A stretch of DNA of 64,000 nt, taken from Petrolisthes cinctipes (lineage: Eukaryota > Arthropoda > Malacostraca > Decapoda > Porcellanidae). The stretch's first letter is position 1, and every line of letters begins with the position of its first letter. Positions 23,979-34,690 of the stretch are shown piece by piece. The stretch spans positions 248,001 to 312,000 of the forward strand of contig JAWQEG010001550.1 of NCBI GenBank assembly GCA_033782935.1, written 5' to 3'. A program made the translations under genes and the position numbers. The notes beneath the pieces are model-generated. The model was not told where the DNA came from. It worked only from the letters and a program-made list of their open reading frames with translations, and did not search any database.

Positions 23979-25081
23979 AGACTGAGGGATCATGCGACTT
24001 CTACCATATTTTAGGTCACAAACTTATTATCACATTTATCACCCTTCATTTACTGTGTGAGTAACAAAGTTATTTTTTGACTGATACCTTAGAGATAATT
24101 TGTTGAAATAATGCATACATCTAACCTGAGTGATAGTTTCATATAACCACAGAATTATAAGTTCAGATATGTGAGGGACCCTTATTGCACCGGATTGAAA
24201 TTTATATTTATTACATCTTTTGGATATTTATGTTCATGTACAGTATTTGATCAAATTCAGTTATTTTATGAGTGTCAAATGAGATAAACTACTGTATGAA
24301 TATTTCCTTAATCCAGTTAGTGCCATGGTACCAACTTAATCATTGTCTTTATCTATCATGTGTTTGCCTTGATTTATTATTGACAATATAAGTTGAATAG
24401 CCTGAGCCCAATCTCTCTTAACGAGTTTAATAATGGCAGATCTCTTGCTGTGTGATAATACCTGATGAATAGAGTATAAACTTATGTAATATACAGTATT
24501 CAGGATAAAACAGTCTAATTACCATTAGCATTTAATAAAATACCATTTAGCAATGCCTGTCTAAACTGTAAAGGGGCCTAAGATGTTGTGGGTGAATTGA
24601 AGGCTACTGCTGCTTCCTCCAAACTGACTTGTAATAGAGTCCTTTAGTACCAGTACTATTTTGTGGCAATTTTAACGATTCCAGTATTTGTACTCCAATT
24701 TAAAATCACTGGTACAGTACCTTATGTAGTGAAGAAATAATCATCGTTGACAGCTTTACCAGATATATTTTTCTTACAATGAAAACTCAAAACCAGATTT
24801 TCAGAAGTAAATCCCATTAAGTACTGTACTCAACATATACAATTTGCAAAGTGTCAATTTTTAACAGTAAACCAAATTATCATACTGTATTTCCATTTAT
24901 GTCAAGACATTTCCCTGATGCACATTGTTAGCTACATAAAACAAATGGAGCTTCTGTGGCACCTAAATTGTACCACATTGAATTTACTATTTATAGAGTA
25001 TGTACAGTAGGTCTTAATGGAGGGGATAATGTACTCAACAAATAGAGTAAGCACTTATCACTACCCTAAGATTTTTCCATG

Positions 25082-25084
<3 letters not shown>

Positions 25085-25113
<29 letters not shown>
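25085..25113. repeat. GA microsatellite
   Basis: About 14 GA units, uninterrupted. Confidence 0.95.
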
Positions 25114-25114
<1 letters not shown>

Positions 25115-26796
25115 CTCGTGAGAAGTTCTTGAACTACTTCATATGGTGTCCCTCTTCAGTGAAGAGATGAAAAAATTATACATACTTGTGTATGGCATAG
25201 AAATACTCTCCTCAAAATTATTACTCTATCTTGTCCTCTCACAACATGTTACTGAAAATATTTAATAAATGTACAGTGCAGCATTTGTGTTGCTTTTATT
25301 TATTGCAGTTATTATGCAATTCATAAAATCCCATCCCATGAATCACTGGAATTTCAGCTTGTGAATTTGAAACATCACTACCATGTGAAATGTGTGACAT
25401 TGCTTCAAATACAGAAGTTGGATGTAGAGATTTGAACTTGACAAGAGGGTAAGATTGACAACACTGTGTGGGTAACACTAGAGTGGAGACAACTGTACTT
25501 GAAGATATGCATATGGTAAATATTATAAATATTGATACATTTTATTCAGTAAAGTTAAGTTTTCATATCTTGACCTACAATTTCACATTCATTAGATCTT
25601 CACTGTTCTTGAGTGGATCTTGAATGTATTGAGTACTGTATGAGTTTCTTTTTATGTTGATATGCCATATAAATTACAGGACTATGAATTTTCTATTGTA
25701 CAGTACATTTGTTACAATTAATGTATTTCAATTTAAAGTTTTTACAACTACGTCATCTTATGTCATGAAGGTATTCTTTTACATTCCTTTCCTTTCAGAG
25801 GCTGTTTTTGGTATTTTCATTTGTGCCAAGTCAGTTATAGATTTCAGTATATGAATGATGATCATGCTGTCCATGGCCTGAATATAACATGCAGTACCTT
25901 ACAGTATTAACATTGAAGTAAAAAAAAAAAATATTAGCATTCCCTGCCACCAGAAGCCAGTTTAGTTACTTAGCTAATAGTGAAAAAATTTTACTTTTCA
26001 CTATTCATAGATGGTTATAATGTTACAGAAATTTGCAAGGATTTGTGCTCAAATACCAAACAGTATATATACAGTCAGCACAGCTGTTACATACATTTTC
26101 CAAGCGCTTTCTTCCATCGCATGCCAGGTCCAGATTTAGAAAAAATAAGAACAGAGCATGGTCAAAATCCCATAGCATGGATTCACTAAATCTGGTGAGA
26201 TTGTCTTTAATGATGTAGTAACTATCCTCACTGGCCAGTTCCGCAATCATCTCTACAATGACTTTGTACTGAAAGGGATATGAATGGTTTGCGTTTGCAT
26301 TTTCATTCGTAGAATCACAAATATCATGACTTCAAGAGAGTTGCAATTGTGGAAAGTAATAGTTTGAGTGCAGATTTGTGTTTGTGGAAATGAAATTGCA
26401 GTGCCTGGAATTGGTAATTATTCCTTAATTAAGGAAAATGAGTGTCCATACAGCTGATGTGGCTCAATTCTGATAACAAGATTATGTAGGTGAGATACTT
26501 GATGTCAACAGTTACTGCACACCCCTGGCCAATCCTTCCCCAATGCACACTTCTGTTTTGAGACCGCACACTGTACGGGTTAGTTTTTGTGATTTTCAAC
26601 CTCTACCAGGATGCCAGCTACTCTACCACTCAGGGTGCAGCTTCGTCCACTTGTCCTTGGTCCTCCCACTCTGCACCGAAAATCTCTCTGAAACTGAATA
26701 TCATTAAGTACAGTGTATGTGAATGTAGATGATTAAAAGACTGCCATGGCACGCAGTTAGGGCAATAATGAATTGAGTATTTTCATAATTATGAAA

Positions 26797-26980
26797 AATA
26801 TGATGAAAATAACAAGGTGTGGTAAGGCTTATAAAAGTTTTACTGGTGGTGAATTTTGCCTTAGAGTAGCTAGTGACTGTACAGTTATGAAAACCAGGGT
26901 GAGAGATACAGTGTGTGGCAAGACGTATGAGAGTTTTACTGGCGATGATTTTTGTCATACAGTGACTTTGTTATTACTGA
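26797..26980 (+). repeat. Two-unit 96-bp tandem repeat encoding CGKxYxSFTGxxFC
   Basis: GGTAAGGCTTATAAAAG at 26821 and GGCAAGACGTATGAGAG at 26917 start equivalent positions, so the period is 96 bp (32 codons). Within the frame at 26773-27030 both units translate to CGK-Y-SFTG--FC. The frame has no recognised homologue and ends soon after. It may be a minisatellite piece or the remnant of a repeat protein. Confidence 0.5.
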
Positions 26981-27330
26981 AGAGTGTTATTAGGTTCCTT
27001 ATGTGGAGTGGCAAGTTCATACTACTGTAATATTTTTGTCGATGTGAGGGATCCTGTAGTTAGTGTTGTCATACATTTTATGCAGGACAGTAACACATTA
27101 TTCATATTCCTTACTATAGTATCATGATTTACATAGCATATACTGTTTAGCATTTTGGATGATTATAGCAATTCATAACTGTAGGAGGGTATATGAGGTC
27201 AAATTTTTTTTCTTCCAAAAGTGTGACTTTGGCCTAGGACTAGAATCAAATACTGTTTAGCCTTTCAAGACTCCCCATACGCCATAGCATGATATTTTCT
27301 TTAAATGGTGGGTAGGGTATCCTGAACCAA

Positions 27331-27479
27331 TTAAGGACCCTGTGATCATGTACAAGAACTGGAGGTTAACGAGTCCTCCAAACATTGCCACACCCAACCC
27401 AATGAAGTAGTTTGTATCGTGCTATAATCTGGAGGAATCAATTGCCTCCAATTTTTATACACAGCCACAGGGTCCTTAA
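27331..27479. mobile_element. Hairpin MITE with TTAA ends, family E
   Basis: Left end TTAAGGACCCTGTGATCATG; right end CACAGGGTCCTTAA. Fourteen bases including TTAA are an exact inverted match. The inside carries TCCTCCAAACATTGCCACAC and CTGGAGGAATCAATTGCCTC, as in families A and B. A lone left end (TTTAAGGACCCTGTGATCATG) occurs at 51238. Confidence 0.75.
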
Positions 27480-28326
27480 CCGCTTAATAGCCAAGCTGAC
27501 TGTATTGATGATCAGAAGCAAATTATTTCTTCGCACCTGGCAGAGTAATTAAGCTGACCCCTGGTAACACTCAGCACAGATTTTTCACCATGACTAGGCA
27601 AAGACTATGAAAAATATTACATTACTATTAACATACAGTAATTTACAAGCTGAAAAACTCTGAGCAAATAGGAATCAAAAGATACTGCATCAGTAAAGCA
27701 TAAACATTCCCAAACTCTTCTAGGGTCACTGAAATACTAATGGGCTTTCAGGCAGCTGGAGATTAACCTTCACAATGTACAATGTCTTGTATAATGTGGT
27801 ACTTTCCAATATTGCCATGGAAATGTGCACTTATTTCAAGGGTGAAAATAGCATGCTTTTAGCAGCAATTTTCAAACACAAGACTTTGATTAGATACATT
27901 CTGAAGGTAAAATAGTAAGTAAAAAATATCTGCTCTGTCTTTTGTTGTAACATTTACTTTTTGTGATACACGTGAGACTTGGTACTAGAATTTATTATTT
28001 GTTGTATGCTGTAATGTCCTTGACCTATCTTGATATATATATCATTATTGTTTGCTGTTGATAAAATATCTCTTACATTACACCTTGTGTGGAGTCTTAC
28101 CTACAGTGGAGTGGACTTGGTTGATCTCTAGCTAATGGCAATGGGGAATGCTTACCTGCTGATGGGTTAAAGGTCACACACAGTCACTCAGATGCAACCC
28201 AGGCTACCACCTCTGAATATTTACTGCATGTTAAAAAATAAACTACTAGAGATGATTGTTCTGAATACATCCAAATACAGGAGTGACTGGACCAAGTTAC
28301 TGTACATACCATATCTGCCAACATAT

Positions 28327-28491
28327 TGAGGGGATAATATAGAGTTGGTAAATCTGGAGCAACTGATTCCTCAAAACTGTTTCAAACAACAGGCCACCAT
28401 TATTTTTGTTTAAATGGTCCTGTTTCTGAGCACACTGTACTTTGGAGGAATCAAGACGCTCTAACGTACCAAATGTATACTATCCCCTTAA
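28327..28491 (+). mobile_element. Hairpin MITE, family A
   Basis: TGAGGGGATAATATAGAG at the left and GTATACTATCCCCTTAA at the right; internal AACAGGCCACCATTATTTTTG shared with other copies. Confidence 0.75.
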
Positions 28492-28684
28492 CACTACCAC
28501 ACTTCTTGCGGACATCAGAAGTTATTAGTTAACACAAGTATTGTAATGTGCAATGTAATGAAAATGTAGCTTGTATATTTTGGTTATACAGTATCTTGTT
28601 ACCTATTTTGGATACAGAAACATTATACAGTACAGTAATATGATTACCAACAAAACCAATTTTTTTATGTAGTGTTAGTATGAG

Positions 28685-28815
28685 AGCCGATGCAAGAACA
28701 TCGATGGTGTTGACATTGTCGTGGTACCATTACAGTGACTCCATAGACAAACAACAGAGCCATCATACCGATACCACGCCATCGTTAACGCCACCGATGT
28801 TCTTGCATACGGCCC
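28685..28815. mobile_element. Palindromic element, family C
   Basis: Near-perfect hairpin: CCGATGCAAGAACATCGATG at the left, CACCGATGTTCTTGCATACGG at the right. Conserved centre CTCCATAGACAAACAACAGAG. Related copies at 30054-30192, 50921-51036 and 51071-51195. Confidence 0.75.
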
Positions 28816-29754
28816 TGAGTCACATCTCTCAAGGGTAGTAGAGGTGAATATAGAGGGTTACTATACCAGGTGGCTTCAGTGTAGAAATGGCATTAATGTT
28901 ACTATATAAATATATTAAATATGTTTTGATTATAATATACCAGATCTTTGTTTACAACCTGGACTGAACACCGATTTATAATATTCAGTATGGTATTTTC
29001 GTAGGCTTAAAAGGTTGAGTGAATGTGGCCCATTTCACTGAGAATTCTGTTGCTCTCTGTGTTTCTGATTTCTTTTATCTTCCAATGCCCTGGAGCCCAC
29101 ACCCCTTGAGAAAAGGATGGTGATGAACGTTATTAACTGTAACCCTGGGGTATGGATGGATATAGAACAAAGTACTGTAAATGTACAAGACTTTTCTTTT
29201 TAAAATCATTTGGTTACTGTCAATAACTATTAAATGAATGCACAGTAACACATTTCCAACTAACCTCGTCAATGCACAGTTTGAACGTTGAACAATTTAC
29301 AATTTTCACTTAAGAATGAATGATAAAGATAATAAGAGAAGTAATTGTATACTTTGATTTGTTAGTACAGTGCAGATTTTTGCAGTATTTTTTTTTTATA
29401 ATTATTGCTCTTCAAGAAAACTACGTTACGGGTACAAACCAAATAAACACTTTATTTAAATGATTGCTGGCATACTAATGTGTGTTCTTTTATGGCTTCT
29501 TGTAACCATTTTACTGCATTTTATCATATCAAAGCATAGCTAGGAAGTTAATAAAACTACTGAAGCAAAATGTCATGAAAAGTTTACCTATACAGTAATA
29601 GGGGAGAGTGCATAAGTAAGTGGATAGTGATCCAAGTGATAGGGTTGGGCAAGAATTGACAATCTTGGAATCAATTTCTACAATTCTTAGTGCCAATAGA
29701 ATCCTTCCAGAAATGATTCCTCAAATAAAATAAATAAATAATCTCTTACAGTTA

Positions 29755-29960
29755 TAGATAGCAAGTAGTGAAGTGGCAGGGAAAACCAATTTTTGCTGCC
29801 GGGCCTTGCTATGGATGCAAACATACAGTTTGCATCTGTATATGGTTGGGCTGTGGAGGTTGCTCTCTCCGTGGCATTTACCACCCTCCTCCATTCGTTT
29901 CTGTCACGCGCAATCATTCAGCCTTGCTATTCTATTTTCCACCATTCTCTCCACATGTCC
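29755..29960 (-). pseudogene. LINE C-terminal fragment
   Basis: The reverse strand reads ARDRNEWRRVVNATERATS and continues SKNWFSLPLHYLL. The pattern RDR.EWR..V is common at the C-terminus of non-LTR polyproteins in arthropods. A GHVERMVEN-like stretch precedes it at about 29935-29965. Truncated; no domain besides this tail. Confidence 0.5.
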
Positions 29961-30053
29961 AAACCATCATCTTAACACACAGTTCTGCACGGCCTGCTAA
30001 GCTAACTTTCTCATGAGAGTCATGACACTCTGTCCTTTTCACTTGCTCAGTAT

Positions 30054-30192
30054 GGTATGCAAGAACAGCTCGTGGTGTTGATAATGGCGTGGGACAGGTA
30101 CGATGGCCCTGTTAGGCTGTTACGTTGTTTGTCTATGGAGTCGTCGTACCTGTACTATACCATCGTCAGCACCACGAATATTCTTGCATACG
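30054..30192. mobile_element. Palindromic element, family C
   Basis: GTATGCAAGAACAGCTCGTG at the left and CACGAATATTCTTGCATACG at the right are inverted. The centre TTGTTTGTCTATGGAG is the reverse of the family centre at 28740. Confidence 0.7.
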
Positions 30193-30197
30193 ATCTT

Positions 30198-30339
30198 TTA
30201 AGGAGATAATAATATCCGGGAGATTCTCTTTTTGGTGAATTGGAAAGTCTGATTCCTCCAAACTATGCCAGGAAACAGATCCCCCGTGAGGGCGTCTGTT
30301 GTTTGCTGGCGTAGGTAGGAGGAATCATTAACCTTCCTA
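30198..30339. mobile_element. Hairpin MITE, family B, left part, split by the Penelope-like element
   Basis: Begins TTAAGGAGATAATAATATCC, contains the family block TCCTCCAAACTATGCCAGGA, and continues to GGAATCATTAACCTTCCTA. The sequence resumes at 32777 (CATTAACCTTCCTATTTACC..GGAAAATCTCCCC). The two halves restore a normal 190-bp element once the insertion and one 14-bp duplicate are removed. Confidence 0.7.
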
Positions 30340-30411
30340 AGAAAAACCCACTTTTTATAGACAAAAAGTATTTAATATGGACGTTTCGGAGGCAACTACC
30401 TCCCTCTTCAG
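30337..30411 (-). repeat. Left terminal repeat of the Penelope-like element with reverse hammerhead core
   Basis: Inverted copy of 32667-32741, 74 of 75 positions equal by eye. Read on the - strand it contains CTGAAGA (30405-30411), a stem-loop with arms GGAGG/CCTCC, and GAAACGTC ending at 30380. The element's first ATG (30377) lies inside this repeat, so the protein frame starts on the antisense of the ribozyme. Confidence 0.85.
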
Positions 30412-32534
30412 AAATACAGAGTCGTATTGGCTTCTTCGACGTAACCTACGACTTCTCAAAGGATACCTTCATGATGATTTGTTGGAATCCGTACTTCAGA
30501 CAGCCAGTAACAAGTGTAACCATGAAGTGAACAAGACCAGGATTAGACACAACAGAGTCATCGGCGAATTGTGCAGTGCCAGTGAGTGGAGCAACTGTGG
30601 TATTATGGGCTCAGTGGTGAATTTGTCCTATGTGCTATCGGAAATTGAAAATCAAGTGTTGCAACTGGGTTTTTCTTTTGCTCTAAAACCTGGTAGAGAT
30701 ATTGCCCTAGATTTTGTTGCGTCTGTATTTAATGGAAGGCATAATTTCCCGTGCCTTAATGGTTTTATAATCAATGGTTTTTTTGAAGTTTTTGGATCAT
30801 TTTAACTCCTATGATTCCATTCCTAGGCGGTTTCGTTTGGCTTTGGAGAATTTAAGAAAAACAACTCCATTTTCATAACTAAAGCTGACAAGAGCAACTC
30901 AGTTGTGATACTTGATAAAGTTAACTACGAAGAAAAAATGTTAAATCTATTAAATGACGTCACCACATATGAAAAGTTGAGATCTTCTCCCTTAAAGCGT
31001 CTGTCCACCCAGTTCAACCGTACTGTGAAAGAACGACTCAATAATGTGCCCAACATCGATGCCAAATGGTTCATGCAAGTCAACCCTAAACTTCCACACA
31101 TATATGGTCTACCCAAAACACATAAGAATGGTGTTCCTCTTCGCCCCATTGTTTCGTACTGTGGAGTGTGGATCATTTAGCTACAAATTATCAAAATTCT
31201 TAGCCAATAAATTATCACCATTAGTGGGATGCATCTCAAGTTCACACATTAAAAATTCCTCACATTTTATTGATAAAATTAAGTCTCTAAACCTAACTAA
31301 TGGAAAAATGATAAGTTTTGATGTAGATTCACTCTTCACTAAAGTGCCACTTAACGATGTATTATAATTTCTAAGTAGGAAAATGCCAGACTATGATTTA
31401 GATTTGGGTATGCCAATATCTTCCTTCCTTGAATTAGTTAAACTTTGTGTTTCATCCAATGCTTTTTCTTTTAATGATAAATTCTTCATTCAGCGATTTG
31501 GCAATGCTATGGGGTCGCCATTATCCCCCATCCTTAGTAATTTGTATATGGAATTTTTTTAAACTTAGTTATTATCCAACATTGCACCCCCAAATCTAAT
31601 ATGGCATAGATATGTAGATGACATTTTCTCCTTTTGGCCCAACAGTCTCAATAATTTTGAAGATTTCTTTTGCAAATTAAATGACTTGGTTCCATCTATC
31701 AATTTCAAAATTGAATGGGAAATTGATGGGTCCCTACCCTTCCTTGATGTTTTGGTTACTAAAATTAATGACTTCCCTACTTTCACTGTATATAGGAAAC
31801 CCACTCATTGTGATATGTACATTCATTTTTTCTCTTATCATAATGATTCTATCAAAATGTCTGTCATATCTACCTTAAGGCTTGTTTCTCTGAGAGCATT
31901 AAGAATTTGTAGCCCCCAAAATTTAGAGGTAGAAAACAACAAAATTTGGATTATATTCCGTAACTTGAAATATCCTGCCAGCTGATTGGTTTATCAGAAA
32001 AGCTTATTATAAGGCTAGGAAAACCTTCTATGTTCCTAAATGTCAGTCAGAAAAGAAACTTTATTTATGTCTTCCTTATGTAAAAAGTCTAGAAAAAAAA
32101 TTCAGTCAGTTAGCAGAGAACTTGATGTAAACATAGCCTTCAAATATATACTTTTAGTATCAAAACTACTCTTGTAAGAAATAATGCCACTGTTCAGCCC
32201 CAAGCAGGAGTATACAAAATTCCTTGCAAAGACTGACTTAGTTTATATAGGTGAAACTGGGAGATCTTTAGATGTTAGAATGAAAGAACATAAACGAGAT
32301 ATGACGAATTGTAACACAAATAATGCTAACTTTATCCATGCATATGACAACAACCACTGTATTGATTGGAATTCTGGTAAAATGATAATTAAGTGCAACA
32401 ATTTCAAGAAACGTAGAATATTAGAATCAGTAGGCTATAAAACCTTTAACTTAAATGAAGGTATGTTCAAATTAGATCCATTAATGAGAGCACTAGTGGT
32501 CAAATCCCTCCCAGATGTGGGGTCGGGTCTCTGA
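30377..32534 (+). pseudogene. Penelope-type polyprotein remnant: reverse transcriptase plus GIY-YIG endonuclease
   Basis: First ATG at 30377 (MDVSEATTSLF). Conserved blocks in order: ITKADKSNSVVILDK (about 30877), KLPHIYGLPKTHK then RPIVS (31090-31155), FDVDSLFTKVPL (31318-31353, catalytic Asp region), GNAMGSPLSPILSNLYME (31501-31554), RYVDDIFSFW (31601-31630, YVDD active site), GSLPFLDVLV (31729-31760), and the endonuclease AGVYKIPCKD..LVYIGETGRSLDVRMKEHK (about 32205-32295). The endonuclease frame ends at 32532-32534. The catalytic YVDD and GIY-YIG residues are still present, but seven or more shifts and stops make the gene inactive. Confidence 0.88.
30380..30411 (-). ncRNA. Candidate hammerhead ribozyme core (left terminal repeat, reverse)
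   Basis: Identical core to 32667-32698 on the opposite strand. Outside the core, GTATTT before CTGAAGA pairs with AAATAC some nine bases after the cleavage site, giving a better stem I with an internal loop than the right copy has. Confidence 0.65.
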
Positions 32535-32666
32535 AGAATGGCCAGGTCAGGTCGGTTGGGTGAGGTGAGGTGAGGTGTGGTCTGTCTGTCATCAGAACAC
32601 ACCTTGTCCCTCCCTCCCCCTGTCAGCTATTTATTTTCCTTTCATGTTTCATTCAACTCTCTATTG

Positions 32667-32698
32667 CTGAAGAGGGAGGTAGTTGCCTCCGAAACGTC
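32667..32698 (+). ncRNA. Candidate hammerhead ribozyme core (right terminal repeat)
   Basis: Matches the hammerhead consensus: CUGAAGA (32667-32673, CUGANGA box), stem II with arms GGAGG (32675-32679) and CCUCC (32686-32690) and loop UAGUUG, GAAA (32691-32694), and a palindromic ACGU (32694-32697) forming a minimal stem III before the cleavage C at 32698. Such short stem III forms normally work as dimers. Hammerhead motifs are known in Penelope-like terminal repeats. Stem I pairing around it is weak here (AUUG with CAAAU), so activity is uncertain. Confidence 0.7.
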
Positions 32699-32741
32699 CA
32701 AATTAAATACTTTTTGTCTATAAAAAGTGGGTTTTTCTTAG
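32667..32741 (+). repeat. Right terminal repeat of the Penelope-like element
   Basis: Inverted partner of 30337-30411. Ends GTGGGTTTTTCTTAG. It lies 130 bases after the endonuclease stop codon. Confidence 0.85.
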
Positions 32742-32776
32742 CATGCTGCTCTTCACGTCATTGTGAATTACCACTC

Positions 32777-32814
32777 CATTAACCTTCCTATTTACCAACC
32801 GGAAAATCTCCCCA
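32777..32814. mobile_element. Right part of the split family B MITE
   Basis: Starts with the second copy of the 14-bp duplicate CATTAACCTTCCTA, then TTTACCAACCGGAAAATCTC-CCC, the inverted partner of GGGAGATTCTCTTTTTGG at 30222. Confidence 0.65.
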
Positions 32815-32822
32815 TATATAAT

Positions 32823-32988
32823 TTAGGGGAGGTTTTCTCTTTGGGTGAATAGGGAGGTCTCTGATATTCCTCCAAACTATACTAAGAAACAGACGCCCTC
32901 AATATAGATAGGGGATGTGTTTCATGACATTGTTTTGAGAAATCCCAGACCTTCCAATTTACCAACAAGAAAATCTCCCATTCCTTAA
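32823..32988. mobile_element. Hairpin MITE, family B, adjacent copy
   Basis: TTAGGGGAGGTTTTCTCTTTG at the left, ACAAGAAAATCTCCCATTCC-TTAA at the right. Core ATTCCTCCAAACTATACTAAG and AAACAGACGCCCTC resembles the split copy beside it. Confidence 0.7.
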
Positions 32989-33140
32989 TTAACAGTGCTT
33001 TTATTCCTTTTTGTTTTTGTATTAGGCAGGCATGTGGATGAATCATGGATGGTTGGGGACGTGTACATGTAGGTGGCGTGTCACAACCATCACAGTCATC
33101 ACCAGTGTTGCCAGATGGGTTGATTTTCCCTAGACATGGG

Positions 33141-33640
33141 GATTTATTAATGGTACCAATGGGAAAATTGTATAAAGATTGTTCAAGAGTGAATGGGGAA
33201 ATTATATAAAGATTGTTCAAGAGTGAATGGGAACATATATAAAGATTGTTCAAGAGTAAATAGGGAAATTTTTATCAGTCGAAATATCATCAAGAGTAAA
33301 TAGGGAATTGAGGTAAAAAGGGAAATTCTGATGTTGTAGTCGAGGTAAAAAGGAAAATTTTGATGCTGAAGTTGAGGTAAAAAGGGAATACAGATGTAAA
33401 GATGGGGAAAAGGGGAAATTCTGATGTGGAAGATGAGGAAAACATTAAGGAAAATTCTGAAGTTGAAGTTGAGGTTCTTAATAGGGAAATTCTGATGTGG
33501 AAGATGAGGTAAAAAGAAAAATTCTGGTGTGGAAGATGGGGAAAAGAAGAAAATTCTGATGTTGAATATGGGTAAAAATGGAAAACTCAGATGTAGAATA
33601 TGGGGGAAAAAAAGGGAAATTCAGCTGATGTTGTTGAAGC
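33141..33640 (+). repeat. Minisatellite, two interlinked units of about 32-35 bp
   Basis: First about three units of GGGAAATTATATAAAGATTG-TTCAAGAGTGAAT (33168-33290). Then about ten degenerate units of GAGGTAAAAAGGGAAATTCT-GATGTTGAAGTT up to 33640. Purine-rich on this strand (mostly A and G). Confidence 0.8.
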
Positions 33641-33879
33641 TGAGGGAATGACCGACGCCAAGTAGACCTGGCAACACTGACCATCACTCTGCCTACTCCT
33701 CATCATGACAACACTACCCAGCACTATTATTATTTTCACTTTTATATCCCTCTTCTCGTCCATATCCACTAAAGAATGGGACACGCACGAATATATGATA
33801 AGGGAACACTCTCTGGTCAAGCCCTATCAAGGTAAATAGGGAAAAATAAGAGTAAAATAAGAGCTACATTGTTTACGTG

Positions 33880-34045
33880 TTTTGTTGGTTGCATGGATCT
33901 TTCAGAGTTTATGATGTGTTTTGTTAGGAGTATCGTGTGTTTTATTGTGTGTATCGGAGTTTATGATGTGTTTTGTTGGGTGTATCAGTTTATGATGTGT
34001 GTGTATTGGATGTATCGGAGTTTATGATGTGTTTTTCTCGGTATA
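33880..34045 (+). repeat. Minisatellite of about 38 bp, TTTATGATGTGTTTTGTTGG type
   Basis: Four to five imperfect units of GAGTTTATGATGTGTTTTGT-TGGGTGTATCG, T/G-rich. Confidence 0.75.
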
Positions 34046-34194
34046 CTTTCCTGTTCTGGATTCTGGTTAACCTGGCAATTTAAACAAGTCGAGTACAATT
34101 AAAAACACGAAATTGTTTGGAAATAACCACTAAAAGAACTATTTTGTCCATAACCTGGCAATTTTAATGAAGTTGGAGTTCAATTTTTAAAATG

Positions 34195-34690
34195 AAGTCG
34201 TTGGGAAATAGCGGTATTAGTACAGAAGTACTCCGTTCTCTATATTGTGTATTTTAGTATCATTACCCACTATTTTGGACCATTCTAAGACACTTTTCAT
34301 CTATGGTGTTTCTCTCGGAGATTCCCCATTTTCACTCCCATTACAAACATGGGGGACCCGTGGGAATGCGGGGTTAAGGGTTGGGGAAAACACGCATTTC
34401 ACTATGGTTCTGCCTTTATAATACACTTGCCCCGGTCACTTTATGATAGTTTACACCAGTTATATCCGGTAGTTTGCCCAGGTTAGGTCCCGGTAGTCTG
34501 CTGTGGTCTAGGTTAGGTTAGGTCAGGTCCGGTTAGGTCAGACAAAAATGACCAAATTATGTTTGTAAAATGGGGCATCTCCTAGAGAAGCACCATAAAT
34601 GAAAAGTGTCTTAGAATGGTCCAAAATAGTGGGTAATAATACTAAAATATACAATATAGTAAACCCACTACTTCTGTAAATTTACCAAAC
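34195..34690. mobile_element. Composite element: 130-bp inverted repeats around a 24-bp repeat block
   Basis: 34225-34345 and 34555-34675 are inverted copies (shared AAAAGTGTCTTAGAATGGTC, CAAAATAGTGGGTAAT, ACTAAAATA). The spacer contains GGTTAGGTCCCGGTAGTCTG units. In addition, CCATAACCTGGCA..GTTGGGAAATAG occurs as a direct repeat at 34149-34210 and 34700-34763. A related stretch with the same order of parts is at 51690-51950. Confidence 0.6.

Larger units (their letters stand above)
23979..27330. other. Repeat-poor intergenic stretch
   Basis: AT-rich and noncoding as far as I can see. It contains a GA dinucleotide run at 25085-25113 and a two-unit 96-bp tandem repeat at 26797-26980. No exon with both splice context and conserved protein sequence was found. 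Confidence 0.4.
30337..32741 (+). mobile_element. Penelope-like retroelement with inverted terminal repeats, nearly full length, inactive
   Basis: The + strand encodes, in broken frames, a Penelope-type reverse transcriptase and a GIY-YIG endonuclease. The 75-bp ends at 30337-30411 and 32667-32741 are inverted copies with one mismatch (position 30377 region). A further 35 bases (32742-32776) follow before a 14-bp target duplication CATTAACCTTCCTA (30326-30339 and 32777-32790). Internal breaks: frame shifts near 30785, 30858, 31160, 31555 and 32235, and stops at 31365 and 31983. Typical Penelope-like elements are 2.5-4 kb, so this copy lacks little. Confidence 0.88.

Noticed and set aside
30905..31180. 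Separate small gene for the IYGLPKTHK frame
   Set aside because: It is one segment of the broken Penelope-like polyprotein; neighbouring segments continue the same protein in other frames.
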